Below, one piece after another: positions 43,516 through 52,296 of a stretch of 64,000 nt of DNA (the stretch's first letter is position 1; each line of letters starts with the position of its first letter). The stretch lies in contig JANLFL010000005.1 of NCBI GenBank assembly GCA_024655965.1, positions 1-64,000 of the forward strand, given 5' to 3'. The stretch is from Caldisericota bacterium (GTDB taxonomy: Bacteria; Caldisericota; JANLFM01). The translations under genes were made by a program, and so were the position numbers. A model generated the notes under the pieces. That model saw only the letters and a program-made list of their open reading frames with translations. It made no database searches and had not been told where the DNA came from.

Positions 43516-44020
43516 GGGCTTCCAGAAAGTCCCAGAACTCTGGCGGGACAGGAAAGCCCTCTGCGATCTCAAGGGTTTCCCAATCCTTCACCTTATCAAT
43601 AAAGAGGATGCCGTGAAGGTGGTCGATTTCATGTTGCAGGACCCTGGCCATTAAACCCTCCGCTTCCACTTCCACCTTTTTTCCCTCTTTATTGAGACCG
43701 ATTGCCCTTACCTTTTCCCACCTTTCTACCTCGGCGTATATCCCGGGAAGGCTCAAACAGCCTTCTTTATCTGTTTCCCTCCCCTTGTGGAAAATAATTC
43801 TGGGATTGATTAAAGCGATTGGGCCTTCACCGATGTCTGCAACGATGATTTGAAGGGGAAGGCCAATCTGGACTGCAGAAAGGCCTACCCCTTTTGGCTC
43901 AGAACTGTTCATGGTTTCGACCATCTCTCCGATTATTTTCCTGATTTCGGAGTCGACGATCTTTACCGCCTTTGCCTTCTTTCTCAGGAATGGATTGGGA
44001 AAGGTAATTATTTTTCTCGT
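43481..44020 (-). CDS. def: Peptide deformylase, apparent ACG start
   Basis: A 179-residue metallo-hydrolase removing formyl from nascent fMet. Motifs GVGLSAVQIG (44-53), EGCLSLP (metal Cys88) and QHEIDH (His130, His134) are intact. The first ATG (43924) would delete the conserved N-terminus, which is encoded upstream without a break: RKIITFPNPFLRKKAKAV. That stretch has no ATG, GTG or TTG. ACG at 44020 lies 8 nt after GAGGG (44033-44029) and 4 nt after the porB stop. ATA (44011) or ATT (44008) are alternatives. Confidence 0.9.
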   Translation of the reverse strand, partial: TRKIITFPNPFLRKKAKAVKIVDSEIRKIIGEMVETMNSSEPKGVGLSAVQIGLPLQIIVADIGEGPIALINPRIIFHKGRETDKEGCLSLPGIYAEVERWEKVRAIGLNKEGKKVEVEAEGLMARVLQHEIDHLHGILFIDKVKDWETLEIAEGFPVPPEFWDFLEAHASAGSKGAYR

Positions 44021-44024
44021 ATCC

Positions 44025-44936
44025 TTATCCCTCGAAAAGTTTGAATCTTCTTATGTTATCGTCGGCGATGGCCTGAATTTTCCTCAGCTCTTCTTCGGCT
44101 CCGGGTTTGAATAAATGTCTGAACCGTGCCTGAGGCCTCAGGTAATCCTCAACCGGACGCGGTTTAGGAGCGATTTTCACCACTGAAGTTATCTCCCCAT
44201 TTTCCATCTCAAACAGGGGATACAACCCAGTCTGGACTGCAAGCTTGGCTATTTTGATGGTCAAGGAGGTATCGTGACCCCACCCAAGAGGACAGGGAAC
44301 ATGAATCTGGATGAATTTTGGTCCTTTAATTCCCGCAGCTTTCTGGACTTTTTTCTCCAGGTCCCGGAAATACCCCACCGAGGTCACTGCAACATATGGG
44401 GCTCCATGGGCTGCGATTATTTGGGCCAGGGGTTTCTTCGTGGTTGGATTCCCATAGGAGCAAGCCCCTGCAGGGCTGGTCGTGGTGGAGGCATCGAAAG
44501 GGGTCAAACCAGAGCGCTGAACTCCGGTGTTCATGTAGGCTTCGTTATCGTAGACGATGAAAAGGATGTTGTGCCCTCGTTCCACTGCGCCGGAAAGGGC
44601 CCCAAATCCTATGTCCGCGAACCCTCCATCCCCACCCTGGGCGACCACAATAGCTTCGTCCTCTCGTCCAAGGGCTTTAAGAGCAGCCTCAATTCCAGAG
44701 GCAACCGCGGGAGTGTTTTCGAAAAGGGAGTGGATCCAGGGAACCTCCCAGGAGGACTGGGGAAAGTTAGAGGAGAACACCTCAAGGCATCCCGTGGCAT
44801 TGGCAACAATTACGTTCTTCCCCAGAGCATTCAATACAAGCCTGGCAGCCAGGGACTGCCCGCATCCCGCACAAGCGGTATGGCCGGGAGCGAACAGGTT
44901 GTTGTTATATGGATTTGAAACTCCAATTTCAAACAT
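44025..44936 (-). CDS. porB: Pyruvate:ferredoxin oxidoreductase beta subunit
   Basis: A 303-residue TPP-binding subunit. APGHTACAGCGQSLAARL carries the first cluster cysteines, NATGCLEVFSSNFPQ another, and the TPP motif GGDGGFADIGFGALSGAVER followed by YDNEAYMNTGVQRSG is classic for PorB. It decarboxylates pyruvate to acetyl-CoA with PorA, passing electrons to ferredoxin. Third to last in porG-D-A-B-def-moxR. Confidence 0.94.
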   Translation of the reverse strand: MFEIGVSNPYNNNLFAPGHTACAGCGQSLAARLVLNALGKNVIVANATGCLEVFSSNFPQSSWEVPWIHSLFENTPAVASGIEAALKALGREDEAIVVAQGGDGGFADIGFGALSGAVERGHNILFIVYDNEAYMNTGVQRSGLTPFDASTTTSPAGACSYGNPTTKKPLAQIIAAHGAPYVAVTSVGYFRDLEKKVQKAAGIKGPKFIQIHVPCPLGWGHDTSLTIKIAKLAVQTGLYPLFEMENGEITSVVKIAPKPRPVEDYLRPQARFRHLFKPGAEEELRKIQAIADDNIRRFKLFEG

Positions 44937-44938
44937 AT

Positions 44939-46126
44939 TTACACCTCTTCCAGAAGATCAGGGTTCAGGTCAAGGAAAGTGCAAAAGTGATCACTTTCCT
45001 GAGCCAGTTTCAATCCTTTTAAGACCGTCTCCTCGGTAACATCTCGGCCCCCCAGGCCAACCACGAATCCGCTTAATCTGGGGACATTCGTTTTTCCGTA
45101 GAAAGTCGCCCTTATTTCCTGGGCGAGTACTCCTGCGGATCCGAAAGAGACGTCCTTTTCCATAACTATCACTAACTTTGCCCCCGATAATGCATCCAAT
45201 ATCTCCTTAAAAGGAAATGGGCGGAAAGTCCTGATTTTCAATACCCCAACTTTCTTTCCTTCTTTCCTTAACTTAAGGGCAATGGCCCTTAAGTTACTTA
45301 CCAGGGAACCCATGGAAACGAAAATTATTTCAGCGTCCTCAGTTTGGAAAGTGTCAATAAGGTCCCCCGAGAACCTGCCAAATTTCTCCTTAAATTCTCT
45401 CGCCACCTCTGGGATAACCTTCAAGGCGTTTTGCTGGGCAACATGAAGCATGTACCTTGCTTCGGTGTAGAATTCGGGATCGGTTTTGGTCCCCATGGTT
45501 AGAGGGGCTTTGGGAGTCAGGTAAAAAATTGGTTTATATGGAGGTAGGAATTCGTCAACTTCCTCCTGAGTTGGGACGGAAAGAGGCTCGAAGGAGTGGG
45601 TGAGGATAAAACCGTCCATTCCGATAAGAACGGGGAGAAGAATCCTCCTATCCTCTGCAATTTTGAAAGCTTGGATGTGCATGTCCAGGGCTTCCTGATT
45701 GTCCTCCGCATAAAGTTGAATAAATCCGGTATCCCTGGCTGCAATTGAGTCCTGGATGTCGTTGTGAATGGTAAGCGGGGCGGATACCCCCCGGTTCACT
45801 GCGGTAAGAACTATTGGAAGTCTCAAGCCAGCAATGTTGTACAAAACCTCGAACATCAGAAGGAAACCCTGGGATGTCGTTGCGGTGTAAGCCCGGGCGC
45901 CTGCCGCGGAAGCCCCAAGAACCGCTGAGGCCGCGGAATGTTCACTTTCTACCCTGATGTTTTCTGCTTTCAGGATCCCATCCGCAACCATTTGAGACAG
46001 ATTTTCTACGATATGGGTCTGGGGAGTAATGGGGTAAGCGGCGATTACGTTCGGCCGACAAAGCCTGACCGCTTCAGCTACTCCCCTTGACCCCTCAAGG
46101 ACAACCGTCTTTTTTGACTCGACCAT
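44939..46126 (-). CDS. porA: Pyruvate:ferredoxin oxidoreductase alpha subunit
   Basis: A 395-residue subunit with the pyrimidine-binding N-terminal domain: GSRGVAEAVRLCRPNVIAAY, PITPQTHIVENLS, ESEHSAASAVLGASAAGARA and TTSQGFLLMFEVLYN. FILTHSFEPL and the transketolase C-terminal-like domain follow. Works with PorB, PorD and PorG in reversible pyruvate oxidation or, in acetogenic growth, pyruvate synthesis from acetyl-CoA. The ATG overlaps the porD stop by 1 nt. Confidence 0.95.
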   Translation of the reverse strand: MVESKKTVVLEGSRGVAEAVRLCRPNVIAAYPITPQTHIVENLSQMVADGILKAENIRVESEHSAASAVLGASAAGARAYTATTSQGFLLMFEVLYNIAGLRLPIVLTAVNRGVSAPLTIHNDIQDSIAARDTGFIQLYAEDNQEALDMHIQAFKIAEDRRILLPVLIGMDGFILTHSFEPLSVPTQEEVDEFLPPYKPIFYLTPKAPLTMGTKTDPEFYTEARYMLHVAQQNALKVIPEVAREFKEKFGRFSGDLIDTFQTEDAEIIFVSMGSLVSNLRAIALKLRKEGKKVGVLKIRTFRPFPFKEILDALSGAKLVIVMEKDVSFGSAGVLAQEIRATFYGKTNVPRLSGFVVGLGGRDVTEETVLKGLKLAQESDHFCTFLDLNPDLLEEV

Positions 46127-46386
46127 TATCGAACCTCCGGTTTCATCTCAATATCATCGACCGGGCATTCCTCCGCACAGATTCCACAACCCTTGCAGTA
46201 ATCCATATCAGCGTAATAGACCTTCTTATCTTGACGGAAGACGCATCCTTCGGGGCAAAGTTTCTGGCAAAGCCCACAATCTGTGCAACGGATATGCAGG
46301 AATTCAGGGTAAAATACCCTCCACCCCCCGGTTTTATTCAAACGGGAGGAACCAGGGGCAGCGACTCCTCCTAAAGGAATTTTCAT
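46126..46386 (-). CDS. porD: Pyruvate:ferredoxin oxidoreductase delta subunit (ferredoxin-type)
   Basis: An 86-residue 2x[4Fe-4S] protein. Cluster motifs CTDCGLCQKLCPEGC and CKGCGICAEECP are complete. It links the TPP site to external ferredoxin. Overlaps porG by 4 nt and porA by 1 nt. Confidence 0.94.
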   Translation of the reverse strand: MKIPLGGVAAPGSSRLNKTGGWRVFYPEFLHIRCTDCGLCQKLCPEGCVFRQDKKVYYADMDYCKGCGICAEECPVDDIEMKPEVR

Positions 46387-46934
46387 ACCGTTTCTCCTTT
46401 TACTAACTTGTAAGCGTATTCCGCGGCTTCCTCGTTCTTCTTTGCTACATCTCCCGAAAACCGGTGCCGGATTGATTCCTTTACTCCTTCGAGGGAGACA
46501 ATGCCAGTTAGTCCAGAGAAAGCCCCCAAAAGAATGGTATTGGGAATTGGACGATTTAAAATTTCCAGGGCGATCCTTGTTGCAGGGACAGTGGCGATTT
46601 TAAATCGATTTCCCTCAATTTTTATCTCCTCGGCCTTTTTCTCGCTGTTGATTAAAACGAAACCGCCCTCCTTCAACCCCTGGAAGATGTTAAACGCTCC
46701 AATTAAGGTTGCGTCCTGGACGATCAAAAAGTCAGGTGTATAAACGTGGGTTCGCATGAGGATCTTCTCATCGGAAATTCTGACGAAAGCTTGAACCGGA
46801 GCTCCCATCCTCTCCGACCCAAACGAGGGAATCGCTTGAGCATACTTTCCGTCTGCGTGGGCGGCAATCGCAAGAAGCTCCGCAGCGGTTACGACACCTT
46901 GTCCTCCTCTTCCGTGAATCCTGATCTCTTTCAT
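46383..46934 (-). CDS. porG: Pyruvate:ferredoxin oxidoreductase gamma subunit
   Basis: A 183-residue gamma subunit with IHGRGGQGVVTAAELLA at 5-21 and QAIPSFGSERMGAPVQAFVRI near 38. This is first of the four por genes in the common gamma-delta-alpha-beta order of four-subunit PORs. SD AGGAG lies about 9 nt before the ATG. The 92-nt gap to iscU holds a small unsupported ORF. Confidence 0.95.
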   Translation of the reverse strand: MKEIRIHGRGGQGVVTAAELLAIAAHADGKYAQAIPSFGSERMGAPVQAFVRISDEKILMRTHVYTPDFLIVQDATLIGAFNIFQGLKEGGFVLINSEKKAEEIKIEGNRFKIATVPATRIALEILNRPIPNTILLGAFSGLTGIVSLEGVKESIRHRFSGDVAKKNEEAAEYAYKLVKGETV

Positions 46935-47026
46935 TTTTTAAAACTCCTGGAATTGTTTGGTTTCAAATTTTTCAAAGCCTCCCGATTTTTCTGAAATGTC
47001 CCCCTCCTTCATTTAAAAAATTAGGT

Positions 47027-47410
47027 TTATTCCTTTTTGTGTTTCCGGTAATAATCTTCGATTGCCGCTTTTAAGGCTTCTTCAGCTAAAACCGAGCAAT
47101 GAAGTTTTACCGGGGGCAACCCCCCCAACGCTTCGACAACTGCTTTATTGGAGAGCCTTTCAGCTTCCTCCAGTGATTTTCCCTTCACCAGCTCAGTGAC
47201 CATGGAGCTGGTAGCAATTGCCGCTCCACAGCCGAAAGTCTGGAATTTGATATCCACTATTTTCCCATCCTCGACCTTGATCATCAGTTTCATGACGTCT
47301 CCACAAACTGGATTCCCCACTTCTCCGACTCCATCCGGATCGGGAATTTCTCCCATGTTCCGAGGATGGAGAAAATGCTCCATTACCTTTTCTCCGTATT
47401 GTATACTCAT
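47027..47410 (-). CDS. iscU: IscU/NifU-type iron-sulfur cluster scaffold
   Basis: A 127-residue scaffold with its three cluster cysteines: C36 in NPVCGD, C61 in FGCGAAIA and C105 in LHCSVLAEEAL. Asp38 is also conserved. It builds Fe-S clusters passed to apoproteins such as Por, MoaA or LipA. No cysteine desulfurase gene is in the window. The divergent upstream region contains a 16-bp dyad at 47452, and a SufR-like regulator lies 1.6 kb away. Confidence 0.93.
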   Translation of the reverse strand: MSIQYGEKVMEHFLHPRNMGEIPDPDGVGEVGNPVCGDVMKLMIKVEDGKIVDIKFQTFGCGAAIATSSMVTELVKGKSLEEAERLSNKAVVEALGGLPPVKLHCSVLAEEALKAAIEDYYRKHKKE

Positions 47411-47451
47411 ATTATTTAACCTTCCCTTTTGCCTATGATAACACTTTTTTA

Positions 47452-47467
47452 TAGCAAAAGATTGCTA
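47452..47467. promoter_or_regulatory. 16-bp dyad in the iscU-lpd divergent region
   Basis: TAGCAA (47452-47457) and TTGCTA (47462-47467) form a perfect inverted repeat with spacer AAGA. The dyad lies between divergent iscU and lpd and is a candidate operator. No identical copy was seen before the SufR-like gene. Confidence 0.4.
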
Positions 47468-47496
47468 AATATGGGAATTTCAGAGAGGATTCGCAA

Positions 47497-48879
47497 ATGT
47501 TTGATTTAATTGTTCTTGGGGGAGGGACAGCGGGATACGTCGCTGCCCTTTATGGAGCGAGGAAAAAATTAAATGTCGCTCTTGTTGAAAAGGACAGGGT
47601 GGGGGGAGTTTGCCTGAACCGGGGCTGCATTCCCTCAAAAGCCCTCCTCTCTTCTGCGGAAGTTCTGGAGAAGATCAAAAGGGCCGACGAATTTGGGATC
47701 AAAGTGGAGGGAAATATCGCCCCCTCCCTTTCCCAAATCATGGAGAGGAAGGACAGGGTTGTTGGAATATTAAGGCGTAGTTTGGAAAGCCTGATTAAGG
47801 CCAATAAGGTTTCCCTTTTTATAGGGGAAGGGACGGTCCTTTCAAAGAACAGGGTCAGAGTAGGGGAGGAAATCCTTGAGGCGAAAAATCTTCTGGTAGC
47901 CACTGGTTCATCGCCAGCCAATATTCCTGGCTTTGAGATCGATGGGGAGCATGTCCTTTCCACCGACCAAATTTTGGACCTCAGGGAAATCCCTGAGCAT
48001 CTTATTGTGATTGGTGCGGGGGCGGCAGGTTGCGAAATGGCGACTTTTTTCGGTGTCCTGGGTTCAAAGGTAACAATCATTGAGCTTCTTCCCCGGGTTC
48101 TTCCCCAGGAGGACCCCGATGTCTCACGCCTTATTGAGCGCGAGATGAGAAAGCGAGGGATTCAATTGAGGACCGGGGTGAAGGTTGAGGGAATGGAGAT
48201 TTTCGAAGGGGGTGTAAAGGTTTTTCTTTCCGAAAGGGAGGAGCTTATTGGCACTAAGATTTTTCTCTCGGTGGGAAGGGTTTACAACACCCTTGGTTTT
48301 GGGCTCCAGGACATTGGGGTCTCCTTGGGAAAAAAGGGTGAAATCTCTGTGGATCCTCTTATGCGGACCTCGGTGCCGGGGGTTTTTGCAGCGGGGGATG
48401 TGATCGGGGGCCTTCTGCTCGCTCATGTGGCATCGGAGGAAGGAAAGACCGCTGTGGATACCATCCTTGGCCAGGGAAAACCCATTGATTACCGCAAGAT
48501 CCCCTGGGGGATTTTCACATTTCCCGAGGTGGGACGGTTTGGCTTTACCGAACCAGAGGCAAGGGAAAAATTTGGAGATGTAAGAGTGGGGCGGTTTTCC
48601 TTTCGTTCTCTGGGGAAGGCCCTGGCTATTTCCGAAATCTCCGGAGAGGTGAAAATCATCTCAAAAATGGAAGACGGTGAAATCCTGGGAGCCCACATTG
48701 TGGGGCCTTTTGCCGCGGATCTTGTTCAGGAAATCTCCCTTGCTGTTCAGGCTGGAGCAAAGGAGGAAGAACTGAAAGAAGCAATCTTTGTCCACCCCAC
48801 CTTGTCTGAGGCAGTAATGGAGGCAATTCACGACCTGAGGGGTCTCTCCTTGCACAAACTCCCCGGGGAGTTGACCTAA
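47497..48879 (+). CDS. lpd: Dihydrolipoyl dehydrogenase
   Basis: A 460-residue flavoprotein disulfide reductase. FAD-binding GGGTAGYVAA at 8-17, redox disulfide GGVCLNRGCIPS (C39, C44), NAD-binding GAGAAGCEMATFF near 174, and the C-terminal His-Glu catalytic block VHPTLSEAVMEA. It reoxidises lipoyl groups in the glycine cleavage system or 2-oxoacid dehydrogenases; which one is not shown here. lipA at 40822 would supply lipoate. Confidence 0.95.
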   Translation: MFDLIVLGGGTAGYVAALYGARKKLNVALVEKDRVGGVCLNRGCIPSKALLSSAEVLEKIKRADEFGIKVEGNIAPSLSQIMERKDRVVGILRRSLESLIKANKVSLFIGEGTVLSKNRVRVGEEILEAKNLLVATGSSPANIPGFEIDGEHVLSTDQILDLREIPEHLIVIGAGAAGCEMATFFGVLGSKVTIIELLPRVLPQEDPDVSRLIEREMRKRGIQLRTGVKVEGMEIFEGGVKVFLSEREELIGTKIFLSVGRVYNTLGFGLQDIGVSLGKKGEISVDPLMRTSVPGVFAAGDVIGGLLLAHVASEEGKTAVDTILGQGKPIDYRKIPWGIFTFPEVGRFGFTEPEAREKFGDVRVGRFSFRSLGKALAISEISGEVKIISKMEDGEILGAHIVGPFAADLVQEISLAVQAGAKEEELKEAIFVHPTLSEAVMEAIHDLRGLSLHKLPGELT

Positions 48880-48897
48880 GGGGTTGCAAGAACCCCT
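48879..48897 (+). terminator. Hairpin after lpd
   Basis: AGGGGTT (48879-48885) pairs with AACCCCT (48891-48897) around GCAAG, overlapping the lpd stop. It is followed by ATTT rather than a strong T-run, so termination may be partial. Confidence 0.5.
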
Positions 48898-48986
48898 ATT
48901 TAAGAAAAGTTCTTTATTTTTTAAATTGCTTAGTTTATTATTTTTTCCTAGGTGGGCAGAAAGAAAAACATAATTGAAGGGAGCGG

Positions 48987-49628
48987 TTGATCATCTTGGA
49001 AGAAGAGAAATCCACCAAACGGCAAATCCTTTTGATCCTGAAAAAGAAAGGGAAGATGACTATCTCCGACCTCGCGCGAGAACTTGAGATTACCCCCATG
49101 GGGGTCAGGCAGCACCTCTCCCTGCTGGAGAGAGATGGGTTGGTCGCAACACGGATCATGAGGAAACCAATGGGGAGACCCGTTTACATTTACTCCTTGA
49201 CGGAGGAAGCGGACAATTTATTTCCTAAAAAGTACGAAGACCTTTTAGAATCAATCATGGAAAGCGTTGTTCTTCTCGACGGGCCAGAAAAATTGGACCA
49301 GATATTGAAAACAAGAGCTTTTAAGATAGCGGATTTGTACCGTGGGCGGTTCGACAGCTTGGACCTGTCGGAAAAAGTGGAGGAGCTTGAGCGGGTTCTC
49401 ACCGAGATGGGATATCTGGTTGAGGTGAAAAGGATTAATAACCATTCCTTCGCCCTCGATAATTACAATTGCACTTTGAATTCCATTGCCCGGAAATACC
49501 CCCAGATCTGCCGGTGGGAATTGGAGATTTTCCGTTCGCTTCTCGGCGTAAGGATTGACCGGATCTCCGATTTAGCCTCAGGGGGTTTAAACTGCTCGTT
49601 CCTGATTCAGGGAATAGACAAGGATTAG
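48987..49628 (+). CDS. SufR-like winged-helix regulator with C-terminal cysteines
   Basis: A 213-residue regulator. The winged helix-turn-helix lies at about 12-68 (MTISDLARELEITPMGVRQH). The C-terminal domain has C162, C175 and C203 in NYNCTLN, YPQICRWE and GGLNCSF. SufR of cyanobacteria binds an Fe-S cluster with four cysteines spaced roughly C-12-C-13-C-14-C; the third is absent here (Arg near 189). Likely an Fe-S or redox-sensing repressor. Start is TTG behind AAGGGAG; TTG at 48996 is an alternative. Overlaps the convergent MFS gene by 4 nt. Confidence 0.8.
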   Translation: MIILEEEKSTKRQILLILKKKGKMTISDLARELEITPMGVRQHLSLLERDGLVATRIMRKPMGRPVYIYSLTEEADNLFPKKYEDLLESIMESVVLLDGPEKLDQILKTRAFKIADLYRGRFDSLDLSEKVEELERVLTEMGYLVEVKRINNHSFALDNYNCTLNSIARKYPQICRWELEIFRSLLGVRIDRISDLASGGLNCSFLIQGIDKD

Positions 49629-50866
49629 GACAACCTCCTTTTTTCAAAGTTCCGGAAGAAGAAAAAATACACAAGGGAAGAAGCCAGATAAAGGCCGATC
49701 GTCAGGTAAAAGGAGAGGTTGAAGGAATATCGGTGGATAATAGTTCCCCCCAAGAAGGCTGAGATCGTCCAGGCTCCATTCCAGGAAAAAGCTGTGAGGC
49801 TATTCGCCAGTTCCCGGTTCTCCGGGGGAACTGCTTCCATGTTAAACAAGTTCTGGATCGGGGAGGACATATTCATCAGGACTCCCCTGATCCAAAAAGA
49901 AATCACCACCAGCGGGAGAGAGGGAGCAAGGGCCAAGATGAGCATGAAGGGGATGGAGATCAACTGGGTTCCCACGATGGTATTTATTAAACCAAATTTC
50001 TTGGAGAGAACCGGCCCGATTAAAAATCCCAGGACCATTAAAGCCTGGAGGACAGCGAAGTATATTCCGATTTGATCGGTCGTAGCATTCATGACTTCCT
50101 TGAAATAAAGGTTTAAAAAAGGGATTATCAGGCCCGCTCCCATCCCAATCAGGGCGTAGGGGATGGATAGTTTAATTAGGTGAACCCTTGTTTCCCGTGA
50201 GGGACGGGGAAATCTGGAAACGCTTTCCTCGACTCTATTCTCTCGGATGAACAAATAAGGTATTGCTCCGAGAATGGCTATTACCGAATCCGTAGCCAAT
50301 GAATATTTTAGGGATTCAAACTCCCCGAAACCGATTCCCTGAAAAAGGTGGGGAAGATACCCTCCAAGAAGGTTGCCGAAAACTCCAGCAAGTACACCCG
50401 CAGCCATGGAAAAGGCAAAAAGGTGAGCCCGCTCTTTTGGGGAACTGTTGCGCATGAAAAATGGGGAAGATATTAAACGAGTAAGAACAAGCATGGATCC
50501 AGTAAAAAGGTTTGCCCCCATCAAGAAGGGGGCGGAAAGATAGATGGCCTGGGCAAAGTATCCCAAAGAGGCTAAAAAATTTGAAACGATCAGAATTTTT
50601 CTGGACTCGGCCTTCCTCAAGATGTAAGCCGAAGGAAGTGCCATGAGGATTGTTCCCAGTGAGCCGAAAGAGAGGATTCTCCCGATGATCTCCTCGGAAA
50701 AGCCCCCTTCCCTTAAATAAAGGTTGAAGAGCAAACTGAAAGCTGAAAACCCGATGTTTGTAAAGATGCTTCCTAAAAGGAAGAAGCGCGCGTTCGCTTT
50801 AAATGATCGCACCGCTCCCCAGTATTCCCTAATTCCATGTTTAATCTTTGCCAAGGCCGAAGTCAC
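49625..50866 (-). CDS. MFS transporter, paralogue of the 1335 gene
   Basis: A 413-residue protein with about 12 membrane segments. NMSSPIQNLFNMEAVPPENR near residue 335 matches NMSNPLLDSLGMEIVPPQRR of the gene at 1335, and the overall layout (central acidic/basic loop RENRVEESVSRFPRPSRETR near 205) agrees. Substrate unknown. It shares a stop-codon overlap TTAG with the SufR-like gene. Confidence 0.85.
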   Translation of the reverse strand: MTSALAKIKHGIREYWGAVRSFKANARFFLLGSIFTNIGFSAFSLLFNLYLREGGFSEEIIGRILSFGSLGTILMALPSAYILRKAESRKILIVSNFLASLGYFAQAIYLSAPFLMGANLFTGSMLVLTRLISSPFFMRNSSPKERAHLFAFSMAAGVLAGVFGNLLGGYLPHLFQGIGFGEFESLKYSLATDSVIAILGAIPYLFIRENRVEESVSRFPRPSRETRVHLIKLSIPYALIGMGAGLIIPFLNLYFKEVMNATTDQIGIYFAVLQALMVLGFLIGPVLSKKFGLINTIVGTQLISIPFMLILALAPSLPLVVISFWIRGVLMNMSSPIQNLFNMEAVPPENRELANSLTAFSWNGAWTISAFLGGTIIHRYSFNLSFYLTIGLYLASSLVYFFFFRNFEKRRLS

Positions 50867-50914
50867 GGGATAAAATTATGAACGGAAAAACTATCCTTGA
50901 AAAGGGGATTCGCT

Positions 50915-52273
50915 ATGCATCAGACTGATCGTGATGTTGTGATTCAAGCAATAAAGGAAAACCTCTGGCCTCATTATGCCTTCCAAAGTGAAATTCGGGA
51001 AAAAGGTCCCAAAGTGCTGGTAAAGGGGGATGGAGCAATTCTCTGGGATATCGAGGGAAGGGAATACATTGACGGTCATTCAATCCTTTGGGTGGTGAAC
51101 GTTGGCCATGGTAGGAAGGAAATTGTTCAGGCCATGGCCCAGCAGGGAGAAAAAATTTCCTACGCCAGCCTCTTTGGAGGTTACTCCAACGAACCCGCAG
51201 GTTTACTGGCCAAAAAACTGGCGGAAATTACCCCCGGAGATCTCTGGGTCTCTTTCCTGGTCTCAGGAGGTTCCGAAGCGGTGGAGGCTGCGATCAAAAT
51301 TGCAAGACAGTATCAGATGTTGATGGGGTTTCCCCAGCGTTTTAAGATCATTGCCAGAAAAGAGTCCTATCATGGAGCAACCCTTGGAGCCCTTTCCTGC
51401 ACCGGTTTACGAGTCTACAGGACAAGTTTCGAACCTCTTCTTCCGGGGTTTGTTCATGTTCCCCCTCCATACTGTTATCGATGCGAATTTCAACTCGAGT
51501 ACCCTTCGTGCAACATTCAATGTGTGAAAGCCATCGAGGAGGCGATCCTATGGGAAGGGCCAAAAACTGTTGCCGCGGTAATTGCCGAGCCTGTAATGAG
51601 TGCTGCGGGGGCCCTGGTCCCTCCACCTGAGTATTTCCCCCGCTTGCGTGAAATCTGCGACCATTATGGTGTCCTTTTGATAATCGACGAAGTCTTAAAT
51701 GCCTTTGGTCGAACCGGGAAAATGTTCGCAATTGAGCGCTACGGAATTGTCCCAGACATCATGACTCTGGCGAAGGCTTTGAGCGGAGGATACGCCCCCA
51801 TTGGTGCGGCGGTTGTCCGAAAGGAGATCTTTGAAGCTTTCCAGGATTACATGATGATGCACGGAATTACCTATGGAGGCCACCCTCTTTCCTGTGTTGC
51901 CGCTTTGAAAAATATTGAGATTATGGAGAGGGAAAACCTCCCTCAAAGAGGGGAGGAGATGGGGCGGGAACTGGGGAAACTCCTCGAGCCCTTAAAGAAG
52001 CACAAAATGGTTGGGGACATAAGGGGTATTGGATTACATTACGCTCTGGAATACGTCCTCGATAAAAACACCAAAGCAAGGATTCCAGGTGACCAGCGGG
52101 TTGCAGCAAGGGTGGAGGAGCTGTGCTGGAAGAAAGGCTTATACCTTTGCCGGGCTTCTGTCGATAAAACCTACATTGCTCCTCCTCTTGTGGTCACCAA
52201 CGATCAGCTTCAAAGGATCGTGGAAATCCTTGATCAATCGATTTCCGAAGTTGAAAGGGAGATATTCTCTTAA
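50915..52273 (+). CDS. Class III (4-aminobutyrate type) aminotransferase
   Basis: A 452-residue fold-type I PLP enzyme. VSGGSEAVEAAIKIAR, SYHGATLGALSCTG, IDEVLNAFGRTGKMFA and the PLP lysine in MTLAKALSGGYAPIGA are family marks. A cysteine-bearing insert YCYRCEFQLEYPSCNIQC stands near residue 185-205. Relatives act on putrescine, 4-aminobutyrate, ornithine or other omega-amines; the substrate is not shown. Start at ATG 50915, 8 nt after AAAAGGGG, instead of the TTG at 50897. Confidence 0.88.
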   Translation: MHQTDRDVVIQAIKENLWPHYAFQSEIREKGPKVLVKGDGAILWDIEGREYIDGHSILWVVNVGHGRKEIVQAMAQQGEKISYASLFGGYSNEPAGLLAKKLAEITPGDLWVSFLVSGGSEAVEAAIKIARQYQMLMGFPQRFKIIARKESYHGATLGALSCTGLRVYRTSFEPLLPGFVHVPPPYCYRCEFQLEYPSCNIQCVKAIEEAILWEGPKTVAAVIAEPVMSAAGALVPPPEYFPRLREICDHYGVLLIIDEVLNAFGRTGKMFAIERYGIVPDIMTLAKALSGGYAPIGAAVVRKEIFEAFQDYMMMHGITYGGHPLSCVAALKNIEIMERENLPQRGEEMGRELGKLLEPLKKHKMVGDIRGIGLHYALEYVLDKNTKARIPGDQRVAARVEELCWKKGLYLCRASVDKTYIAPPLVVTNDQLQRIVEILDQSISEVEREIFS

Positions 52274-52296
52274 AGGTCGAAGAAGGGGAATCCAAA

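Noticed and set aside
43481-43924. Reading def as an N-terminally truncated pseudogene
   Set aside because: All three catalytic motifs and the upstream N-terminus are in one uninterrupted frame; a non-canonical start explains it better.
44274-44918. A 214-codon plus-strand ORF antisense to porB
   Set aside because: It is the shadow of a well-supported porB; the product is low-complexity in type and unlike any family.
46938-47012. A 24-codon minus-strand ORF between iscU and porG
   Set aside because: It has no SD in front of its ATG and its length is within chance expectation; the GGAGGGGG inside it has no start codon after it.
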